DNA from: an uncultured Ventosimonas sp.
GTDB taxonomy: Bacteria; Pseudomonadota; Gammaproteobacteria; Pseudomonadales; Pseudomonadaceae
Direction of reading: 5' to 3'
Length of the DNA stretch: 10,390 nucleotides
Assembly (NCBI GenBank): GCA_945283395.1
Contig: CALYQH010000021.1
Coordinates: 1-10,390, forward strand
Shown here: positions 1 through 5,837 of the stretch, piece by piece
Layout of the letters: each line of letters begins with the position of its first letter
How positions within the stretch are numbered: position 1 is the first letter of the stretch
Translations under genes and position numbers: made by a program
Notes under the pieces: model-generated
Told to the model about the DNA's origin: nothing
Database searches by the model: none
The model's input: only the letters and a program-made list of their open reading frames with translations

Positions 1-782
1 ATGATTTTATCCACTAAGAGATAATCAGGTGCCACGCATGTTTGGCCACAGTTAATAAATTTACCTCTAGTAATATTTTGTACAGCTTGATCTAAATTAG
101 CGTCAGCACAAATAATGGTAGGGCATTTTCCGCCTAATTCTAATACAACAGGAGTCAAATGTTCAGCTGCTGCCTTCATTACAACTTTCCCTACTAGGGG
201 GCTACCAGTAAAGAAAATAAAATTAAAAGGTAATGATAACAAAAAGCTATTTTCTTCAACCGCACCTTGCACTACCCATAGATAATCTAGTGGAAATATT
301 TCATTGATTACTCTTTCAATAATAGCAGCACAAGCTGGGGTATTTTCAGAAGGTTTCAATATAGCAGTACAACCACTTGCGATGGCGCCTATTAAAGGAG
401 CAAATGTTAAGTTTATAGGGTAGTTAAAAGGACCTATGATATAGCTTACGCCAAAAGGTTCTCTTCTAATAGCTAATTCGGAAGGTTTAAGAAATTCATC
501 TACTTCAGTGGCTTGTTCCAAATCCCATTCATCTAAGTTATCTAAGGCATAATTAATTTCTCCAATCACTACGCCTATTTCGAAGGTATCTATCTCTTCT
601 TTAGTTTTGCCTAAATCATCTTTCAATGCTTGATAGATAGCTTCTGTATTACTAATTATAGCTTGCTTAAGCTTTTGTAAAGCTTCTTTTCTGAAGTGGA
701 TATCCCGAGTTTTAGATGTGGCAAAGAAATGTTGTTGACTCTTAAATATATTATTTATTTTATCTTTTAATAAGATATCCAC
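1..782 (-). CDS. Class-3 (ALDH3-type) aldehyde dehydrogenase, C-terminus cut by window edge
   Basis: NAD(P)-dependent oxidation of an aldehyde to the carboxylic acid; the substrate cannot be read from sequence. The frame is open from a GTG at 782 to the left edge, giving 260 residues of a family usually about 450-470 long, so roughly 200 C-terminal residues are missing. Visible landmarks are GPFNYP (117-122, with the conserved Asn120), LKPSENTP (142-149), the FTGS nucleotide-fold turn (191-194), ELGGK with the general base Glu215, and GQTCVAPDY with catalytic Cys249. The N-terminal helices and spacing resemble ALDH3 and coniferyl-aldehyde dehydrogenases rather than the longer ALDH1/2 type. 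The GTG start is chosen because a perfect GGAGG lies at 789-793, 6 nt upstream. An ATG at 784 is out of frame and meets a stop within six codons. A hairpin at 966-997 separates it from mgtA, so it is probably transcribed alone. Confidence 0.93.
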   Translation of the reverse strand, partial: MDILLKDKINNIFKSQQHFFATSKTRDIHFRKEALQKLKQAIISNTEAIYQALKDDLGKTKEEIDTFEIGVVIGEINYALDNLDEWDLEQATEVDEFLKPSELAIRREPFGVSYIIGPFNYPINLTFAPLIGAIASGCTAILKPSENTPACAAIIERVINEIFPLDYLWVVQGAVEENSFLLSLPFNFIFFTGSPLVGKVVMKAAAEHLTPVVLELGGKCPTIICADANLDQAVQNITRGKFINCGQTCVAPDYLLVDKI

Positions 783-921
783 ATTGAACCTCCAGAAACA
801 ATTTTTAAAGTTAAGCTTAAAGTAAAAGATGAATAAAAGTAGCAAGGTGCTAACTATGTTTCGTTGAAATATTTTAGAGTTACTTAATTATGATTAGTTC
901 AGGATTGAATTCGTTGTATTG

Positions 922-927
922 ATTATA
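922..927 (-). promoter_or_regulatory. Candidate -10 element for the aldehyde dehydrogenase gene
   Basis: A perfect TATAAT on the minus strand lies about 140 nt upstream of the GTG start at 782 and downstream of the mgtA terminator-like hairpin, which suits an independent promoter. No good -35 hexamer is visible 16-18 nt upstream, so this is a motif-only call in an AT-rich stretch. Confidence 0.25.
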
Positions 928-965
928 CATCAAATTAACAAGGAGATATAGGGAAATGAAGTGAT

Positions 966-997
966 ATCCCCTAATATTAAAGATGATATTAGGGGAT
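966..997 (-). terminator. Perfect 12-bp hairpin downstream of mgtA, likely transcription end
   Basis: Arms 966-977 (ATCCCCTAATAT) and 986-997 (ATATTAGGGGAT) are perfectly complementary around an 8-nt loop. The hairpin begins 28 nt after the mgtA stop codon and lies upstream of the next gene on the same strand, the usual place for a terminator. The U-tract on the minus strand is poor (ATCACTTCATTT), so it may act as a 3' stabilising stem or need Rho rather than being a classical intrinsic terminator. Confidence 0.55.
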
Positions 998-1025
998 TTA
1001 TTAAGCTATCCTAATGAAGTCCAAT

Positions 1026-3734
1026 TTAATACCATTGACCAAAGCGGCGAATATAAAAGGTTTTCATACCCTGCGCCACTAAACAATAGCATATTAAAAT
1101 GGCTCCCAACCAAGGAAAATAAGTCCAAGGCAAAGGTTGTAAACCTATTATAGTTCCTAGCGGCGAGAAGGGAATATAAATTCCTATCACCATTACTAAC
1201 CCTGTCATAACTAATACTGGAAAGGCTGCCGTACTTTGAATAAAAGGTATTTTCTGGGTACGTAGCATATGAACTACTAAAGTTTGAGATAGTAAACCCT
1301 CAATAAACCAGCCTGATTGAAATAAAGATTGGAGCTCAGGGGTATTAGCGGAAAAAATATACCACATCACAGCAAATGTGGTAATATCAAAAATAGAAGA
1401 TGTAGGGCCTATCCAAAGCATAAAGCGACCAATATTTTTAGCATCCCATTTCTTTGGTTTACATAAAAATTCTTTATCCATCCTATCCCATGGTAATGAA
1501 AGTTGAGAGATATCATATAATAAATTCTGGATAAGTAAGTGAATAGCTAGCATGGGTAAGAAGGGTAGGGTAATACTAGCAACTAATACAGAAAAAACAT
1601 TACCAAAGTTCGAACTAGCTGTCATATTAAGATACTTCATGATATTACCGAAAGTTTCACGCCCTTTAATGACACCTTCTTCTAGCACCATTAGATTCTT
1701 CTCAAGTAAAATAATATCGGCTGATTCTTTTGCAATATCGGTTCCTGTATCTACAGAGATACCTACATCAGCATCTTTTAAAGCAGGTGCATCATTGATG
1801 CCATCGCCTAAAAAACCAACAGTATGACCATTACTTTGTAAGGCTTTTAATACCCGAGATTTTTGTAATGGAGTTAATTTTGCAAAAATACTATGTTCTT
1901 CAACCTGTTTTAGTAATTCTTCATCGCTTAATGTATCAATAGTACGGCCTAATAAAGGAGTACCTCCTTCAAGACCTACTTCGCGACAAATTTTACTAGT
2001 AATAATGGGATTATCACCCGTTAACACTTTTACTGCGACCCCATTTTCTTGAAGTGCGGTAATAGCTGCATTAGCTGAATCTTTTGGTGGATCTAAAAAG
2101 GTTAAAAAGCCTTCTACTATTAAATCTGCCTCATCGGAAACTTTATATTCTTTACGTTGATCATTTTCATCTAAGATCCGAGTGGCTAATATCAATACTC
2201 TAAAGCCATCATTATTATATTGATCAGCCAAACTTAATAGTTTTTGACGATGGGGTGTTGTTAATTCTACAATTTGATCATTGATTCGGACATGAGTAGT
2301 TACAGCCAACATTTCTTCGACAGCACCTTTACAGACTAAGAGGCGTTGTTGCTGTGATTTGACTATTACAGATAGACGACGACGTACAAAATCAAAAGGT
2401 AATTCATCTATCTTGTGCCATTCTTTCGGTTTTCTAAACTCTGGATGCTGTTTAGCAAAACGGACAATAGCTTTATCCATCAAATTTTTAACACCACTTT
2501 GGTGATAGCTATTTAGCCATGCTAATTCTAATATTTTGTCTTGGTTATTACCTTCTATATCTACATGACGTTCTAGGATAATTTTATCTTGGGTTAAGGT
2601 GCCTGTTTTATCAGTACAAAGTACGTCCATCGCTCCAAAATTTTGAATAGCGTTAAGTCTTTTGACCACTACTTTGCGGCGGGACATGGCTATAGCCCCT
2701 TTAGCTAGATTTGCACTAACTATCATAGGAAGCATTTCTGGAGTTAATCCGACAGCAACGGCTAAGGCGAACATAAAAGCTTCTGTCCAATCTCCTTTAC
2801 TGAAGCCATTAATAAAAAATACCACAGGAACCATTATTAGCATAAAACGAATAAGTAGCCAGCTTACGCTATTAACGCCTCTATCAAAGGCAGTTTGTGT
2901 TCTTGAACCAACAATAGATTTAGCTAAAGATCCAAAGTAAGTATTAGCACCAGTAGCTACTACCACTGCCGTGGCTGTACCACTTACTACATTAGTACCC
3001 ATAAAACAAATATTGGGTAAATCAAGAAGATCACAATCATCTGATGATATAGCAGTATCGGTAGTTTTTTGCTGTACATGACTTAAAGTATCGTATTTTT
3101 CAATAGGGATAGATTCTCCCGTTAATACGGCTTGGCTGATGAATAAATCGCGTGATTCAATTAAGCGTACATCAGCTGGAATCATGTCGCCAGCTGATAA
3201 CTGGACTATATCACCAAGCACAATGTCCTTCATGGAAATTTCCTGAAGTTTCGGATTAGCATTTTCTTTGTTACGACGTAATACTGTAGCTGTTGTGCGA
3301 ACTAGTGCTTTCAATGCAAGAGCTGCTTTAGCAGAACGGTATTCTTGCCAAAAGCTCATAAGCCCACTTATTAGAGCTAAGGTAATAACTATAATAACTT
3401 CTGTTAGATCTGTTTTATCACCAGCTTTAAAAGGTATCCAAAAATCAGTATAGAAACTGATCATAGCTAAAGTGAACAATACATAAATGAAAGGGTTGTT
3501 GAATGCTTTTATAAGTTGTATGAAAGCAGCAGGTGTTTTATCTTGGGCTACTTCATTCGCACCATCACGTAATAATCTAGCTTTCGCTTCTGTTTGATTT
3601 AGTCCGTCGCGGCTGGTTGTTAAATTATCTAAAGTTCTTTCTAAACTATTTTGCGCTTCATTAATTGCAGGAATAGTTACTTTTTTAATATTACGATTGT
3701 CTAGAGATTGACAAGTTTTAATAATTCTAGTCAT
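1026..3734 (-). CDS. mgtA: Magnesium-importing P-type ATPase (P3B type)
   Basis: Inner-membrane pump that brings Mg2+ into the cell at the cost of ATP. The 902 residues match the family length (E. coli MgtA is 898). Order along the protein: cation-ATPase N-terminal region (about 30-100), first membrane hairpin (about 80-130), actuator domain with TGES (205-208), membrane pair with TPEMLP (331-336), phosphorylation site DKTGTLT (Asp375), nucleotide-binding domain, TGDNP (572-576), hinge GDGINDAP (643-650), and the C-terminal membrane domain with NMTASSNFGN (703-712). All catalytic motifs are intact. The ATG at 3734 has AGGAG at 3741-3745 with a 6-nt spacer. Upstream on the same strand are a 42-codon leader ORF and a hairpin covering this Shine-Dalgarno, which suggests control by Mg2+ or translation as in enteric mgtA. 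The gene appears monocistronic apart from that leader. Naming it mgtA rather than mgtB is by convention; no mgtC is present. Confidence 0.96.
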   Translation of the reverse strand: MTRIIKTCQSLDNRNIKKVTIPAINEAQNSLERTLDNLTTSRDGLNQTEAKARLLRDGANEVAQDKTPAAFIQLIKAFNNPFIYVLFTLAMISFYTDFWIPFKAGDKTDLTEVIIVITLALISGLMSFWQEYRSAKAALALKALVRTTATVLRRNKENANPKLQEISMKDIVLGDIVQLSAGDMIPADVRLIESRDLFISQAVLTGESIPIEKYDTLSHVQQKTTDTAISSDDCDLLDLPNICFMGTNVVSGTATAVVVATGANTYFGSLAKSIVGSRTQTAFDRGVNSVSWLLIRFMLIMVPVVFFINGFSKGDWTEAFMFALAVAVGLTPEMLPMIVSANLAKGAIAMSRRKVVVKRLNAIQNFGAMDVLCTDKTGTLTQDKIILERHVDIEGNNQDKILELAWLNSYHQSGVKNLMDKAIVRFAKQHPEFRKPKEWHKIDELPFDFVRRRLSVIVKSQQQRLLVCKGAVEEMLAVTTHVRINDQIVELTTPHRQKLLSLADQYNNDGFRVLILATRILDENDQRKEYKVSDEADLIVEGFLTFLDPPKDSANAAITALQENGVAVKVLTGDNPIITSKICREVGLEGGTPLLGRTIDTLSDEELLKQVEEHSIFAKLTPLQKSRVLKALQSNGHTVGFLGDGINDAPALKDADVGISVDTGTDIAKESADIILLEKNLMVLEEGVIKGRETFGNIMKYLNMTASSNFGNVFSVLVASITLPFLPMLAIHLLIQNLLYDISQLSLPWDRMDKEFLCKPKKWDAKNIGRFMLWIGPTSSIFDITTFAVMWYIFSANTPELQSLFQSGWFIEGLLSQTLVVHMLRTQKIPFIQSTAAFPVLVMTGLVMVIGIYIPFSPLGTIIGLQPLPWTYFPWLGAILICYCLVAQGMKTFYIRRFGQWY

Positions 3735-3739
3735 TGTTT

Positions 3740-3767
3740 GCTCCTGTGTTAGCTTAGCAACAGGAAC
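3740..3767 (-). promoter_or_regulatory. Hairpin sequestering the mgtA Shine-Dalgarno
   Basis: In the minus-strand RNA, GUUCCUGU (3767-3760) pairs with ACAGGAGC (3747-3740): eight pairs including one G-U, around a 12-nt loop. The 3' arm contains the whole AGGAG ribosome-binding site of mgtA. The 5' arm starts 13 nt after the leader ORF stop codon, so a ribosome terminating there would abut the stem. The pairing is seen directly; a role in translational control is inferred. The 28-nt element is short, but the overlap with the ribosome-binding site is exact. Confidence 0.5.
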
Positions 3768-3780
3768 ATTGACTAATCAT
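3754..3780 (-). other. Eight-codon mini-ORF directly following the leader stop codon
   Basis: The ATG (3780-3778) follows immediately after the TAA that ends the leader ORF and reads MISQCSCC to a TAA at 3754. It has no Shine-Dalgarno of its own, so it could be used only by re-initiating ribosomes. Translating it would open the 5' arm of the hairpin that covers the mgtA ribosome-binding site, and it ends 19 nt before the mgtA start. It may be chance; it is recorded because of its exact abutment. Confidence 0.2.
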
Positions 3781-3909
3781 TTATAGACAAATGAAATCCA
3801 CGTTGCTCAAGTAGCAAATGAAAATTGTATAGAACAAAAAGGTTGTAAATATTTCTAAAAATCGCCTTTGCGATTCTGGTTCAACAGATATACTTGGTGG
3901 TTCTTCCAT
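3781..3909 (-). CDS. MgtL-like leader peptide upstream of mgtA, 42 aa
   Basis: A short ORF on the mgtA strand ending 46 nt before mgtA. Its ATG at 3909 has AGGAG at 3916-3920 with a 6-nt spacer, the same arrangement as mgtA itself, so translation is credible. The peptide begins MEEPPSISVEPESQRRF: four Glu and three Pro within the first twelve residues, then Arg15-Arg16. Residues 17-34 are strongly hydrophobic (FLEIFTTFLFYTIFICYL) and could form one membrane helix. Enteric MgtL ([17 protein letters not shown]) has the same plan of Met-Glu, acidic-proline run, Arg patch and Leu/Phe, and its early codons destabilise ribosomes when Mg2+ is low. By analogy this is a cis-acting leader peptide for mgtA; homology is not shown. 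It could instead or also be a small membrane protein acting on MgtA, as MgtS does in E. coli. A terminator-like hairpin lies within codons 11-18. Confidence 0.65.
   Translation of the reverse strand: MEEPPSISVEPESQRRFLEIFTTFLFYTIFICYLSNVDFICL
3857..3877 (-). terminator. Terminator-like hairpin inside the mgtA leader ORF (possible attenuator)
   Basis: In minus-strand RNA, AGAAUCGC (3877-3870) pairs with GCGAUUUU (3865-3858), eight pairs with one G-U, around an AAAG loop. It is followed into a run of five U (3861-3857). The core AAUCGC/GCGAUU is perfect. It spans leader codons 11-18, right after the acidic-proline stretch, so ribosome position would decide whether it forms. The U-run is short and partly inside the stem, so termination would be partial at best. 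Attenuation is inferred; the pairing is seen. Confidence 0.45.
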
Positions 3910-3934
3910 TACCTACTCCTAAAAATATAAGAAC
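3900..3934 (-). promoter_or_regulatory. Inverted repeat enclosing the leader ORF ribosome-binding site and start
   Basis: GUUCUU (3934-3929) can pair with AAGAAC (3905-3900) in minus-strand RNA. This closes a 23-nt loop that holds the AGGAG and the ATG of the leader ORF. Six perfect pairs over a large AU-rich loop is weak alone, but the position could modulate access to the leader start. Confidence 0.25.
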
Positions 3935-3997
3935 TAATTATTAACTCAATTAAAGTGAGTTTATTAATATATAAAAAATAGATGGCTAACCGCTGAA

Positions 3998-4046
3998 TAA
4001 AGAATTACTTTTAATTCCGTTATAAGAATTAAAGAATTACATTTAA
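3998..4046. repeat. Two 17-bp direct repeats 32 bp apart upstream of the mgtA leader
   Basis: TAAAGAATTACTTTTAA (3998-4014) recurs as TAAAGAATTACATTTAA (4030-4046) with one mismatch. The start-to-start distance of 32 bp is close to three helical turns. Between and overlapping them is an inverted repeat, TTTAATTC (4010-4017) with GAATTAAA (4026-4033). The pair lies about 90-140 bp upstream of the leader start codon. This is where a regulator binding one face of the helix could act on the mgtA promoter. The bound protein, if any, is unknown; AT-richness raises the chance of coincidence. Confidence 0.4.
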
Positions 4047-4629
4047 GCTAATTGCTGTTTTTGAGTATTGAATTACCTGTTCATAGCTAGGCTAAATTCT
4101 GGTAAAACATTAACAACACGTTTTACTAGCAAGAAAGCACACGAGAAACTTATATAGGATATAAAAATGATATGAAATGCGTTGAAATTTTCATATTATT
4201 CACCTATTCTCTTCACTTGTTAATATATGAATAGACCAATCTATTTAATTTATAACATTACACTTAATCTAGATAATTATAGCAATCTACTCTGCTCATT
4301 GTCCATAATAATTAATTATTTACGCTTCCAATAGTTGGTTTAAAAAGACATATACTTTTTAATGCCCCGCGATTTTATGCTCTAATATCGAGTGCGTCAA
4401 GCTATTTATTTATTGATAAGCTTGATGATTCTACAAAAAATTAAATGAACAAATAACAAATTAATTCTAATTTAGGACGAGCCTTATTTAAGTGGATTTA
4501 CCTAAGCTTTGGTTTAAGCTTAGTTGATATATTACTGCCTAACTAAATTAACTTGGTTATTGATAAGTTATGGACATAGCAAGGTATAGAGCATAGTATA
4601 AACAATAGGGTTAAGGTTGGAGATATATC
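4047..4629. other. AT-rich intergenic gap with several short inverted repeats, no gene seen
   Basis: No credible coding frame was found on either strand. The gap lies between the divergent mgtA leader and the Old Yellow Enzyme gene and should hold the latter's promoter, but no convincing -35/-10 pair stands out. Perfect inverted repeats are ATATGAAA/TTTCATAT (4170-4177, 4189-4196), TTAAAAAG/CTTTTTAA (4340-4347, 4355-4362), TCAAGCT/AGCTTGA (4397-4403, 4419-4425) and CTAAGCTT/AAGCTTAG (4502-4509, 4516-4523). The last is compact, with a 6-nt loop, and lies about 107 bp before the downstream start, a plausible operator position. Confidence 0.5.
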
Positions 4630-5721
4630 ATGAGTCAACTTTTTACATCTTTTCAATTAGGCCAACAAAAGCTACAAAATCGTATAATCATTCCTCCCAT
4701 GTGTCAGTATTCTGCAAGAGATGGTCAACCTACTGCATGGCATACTATGCATTATGGTGCACTTTCACATTCGGGGTCCAGTTTGTTAATATATGAGGCT
4801 ACCGCTGTGTGTCCTGAAGGTCGCCTATCTCCTTATGATTTAGGCTTATGGGATAATAGCACCGAATTAGCTATGGCTAAGCTTTTAAAGTCCATTAAAC
4901 AATATTCATCTATCCCTTTGGCTGTACAATTAGTTCATGCCGGACGTAAAGGTTCTATGCCAGAACCATGGAAAGAAGCGGTATATATAACTCCAGAACA
5001 AAGTGGTTGGAAAACTGTAGCGCCTTCAGCTATTGCTTTTGATACTAATTACGATACACCAAAAATGCTAACTCAAGCAGAAATAGATACTATCATTAAC
5101 CAATTTGTTGAAGCAGCAAGAAAAGCTGATAAGGCAGTTTTTGATATGATAGAGTTGCATGTTGCTCATGGTTATTTAATACATCAATTTTTATCTCCTT
5201 TAAGTAATCAACGTAGTGATCAATATGGAGGATCTATTGAAAATAGAATGAGATTCGCCCTTGAAATTTTTAAAGCTGTTCGTGATGTTTTTCCTGCTGA
5301 AAAAGCTGTTGGAATGCGCATTTCTGCTACAGATTGGGTAAAAGGTGGTTGGGATCTTAATCAATCGTTAAACTTAGCCGCTACTTTAAAAAAGCTAGGG
5401 TGCAGTTTTATACATGTCTCATCAGGTGGATTGCACGTAGACCAGCAAATTCCAGTTGGCCCTAATTATCAAGTACCCTTCGCACAAGTTATTAAGCAGC
5501 AAGTGGGGATGCCTACTATTACAGTTGGTCTTATTACTGAACCAATTCAAGCGGAAGCAATAATAGGAACTGCTCAGGCAGATATGGTCGCAATAGGACG
5601 TGGGATAATTTATAATCCGCATTGGGTTTGGCATGCGGCTGCAAAGTTAGGAGCACAAATAGTAATACCCCCTCAGTATTTACGTTGTCAGCCTCATCAA
5701 TATAGCAATTTATTCAAATAA
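4630..5721 (+). CDS. Old Yellow Enzyme family NADH:flavin oxidoreductase (YqjM/XenA class)
   Basis: FMN-containing TIM-barrel ene-reductase that uses NAD(P)H to reduce activated C=C bonds such as enones, and in relatives nitro-compounds or nitrate esters; the natural substrate is unknown. The 363 residues equal the length I recall for Pseudomonas XenA. Class markers: PPMCQYS with Cys25 and Tyr27, the FMN-tuning cysteine motif of the YqjM/XenA group; AGRKGS (104-109); substrate-binding pair in ELHVAHGY (His177, His180) with the proton-donor-position Tyr182; DQYGGS (197-202); Arg230; and AIGRGIIYNP (321-330), the phosphate-binding loop. Residues 168-171 read KAVF where relatives usually have an AGF-like turn, a small oddity. 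GGAG at 4619-4622 with a 7-nt spacer supports the ATG. It stands alone, diverging from mgtA and converging on ptsP, so context adds no functional clue. The VGLIT segment (299-303) is nearer YqjM than XenA, which has Trp there. Confidence 0.93.
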   Translation: MSQLFTSFQLGQQKLQNRIIIPPMCQYSARDGQPTAWHTMHYGALSHSGSSLLIYEATAVCPEGRLSPYDLGLWDNSTELAMAKLLKSIKQYSSIPLAVQLVHAGRKGSMPEPWKEAVYITPEQSGWKTVAPSAIAFDTNYDTPKMLTQAEIDTIINQFVEAARKADKAVFDMIELHVAHGYLIHQFLSPLSNQRSDQYGGSIENRMRFALEIFKAVRDVFPAEKAVGMRISATDWVKGGWDLNQSLNLAATLKKLGCSFIHVSSGGLHVDQQIPVGPNYQVPFAQVIKQQVGMPTITVGLITEPIQAEAIIGTAQADMVAIGRGIIYNPHWVWHAAAKLGAQIVIPPQYLRCQPHQYSNLFK

Positions 5722-5745
5722 AAAAGAGAGAATAACTCTCTTCTT
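5721..5745. terminator. Bidirectional terminator between the ene-reductase gene and ptsP
   Basis: AAGAGAG (5724-5730) and CTCTCTT (5736-5742) form a perfect 7-bp stem with an AATAA loop. A-runs precede it and T-runs follow. On the minus strand the stem is followed by TTTTTT then ATTT, a strong U-tract for transcripts coming from ptsP. On the plus strand the tail is TTCTTACT, weaker but adequate. Its position just after the plus-strand stop and between two convergent genes fits termination in both directions. Confidence 0.75.
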
Positions 5746-5837
5746 ACTGATATCATTTAATTGGCATTAATTGTTTAAAAAACATTCTAGCGTCAGTAAT
5801 TGTCAATTATACAAATGCCTGTAATATGGTTTTTAAG

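Noticed and set aside
1552..3453. Several plus-strand open frames of 60-90 codons inside mgtA
   Set aside because: They lie antisense to an intact, motif-complete MgtA, lack ribosome-binding sites and show no recognisable domain.
3910..4100. Enteric-type PhoP box or recognisable Mg2+ riboswitch (M-box) upstream of mgtA
   Set aside because: No paired TGTTTA-like hexamers and no long conserved M-box fold could be seen; only the short hairpins described are supported.
4172..4234. 20-codon plus-strand ORF (MKCVEIFILF...) in the long gap
   Set aside because: No Shine-Dalgarno, no neighbour within 390 bp downstream on that strand, and its start overlaps an inverted repeat; expected by chance in AT-rich DNA.
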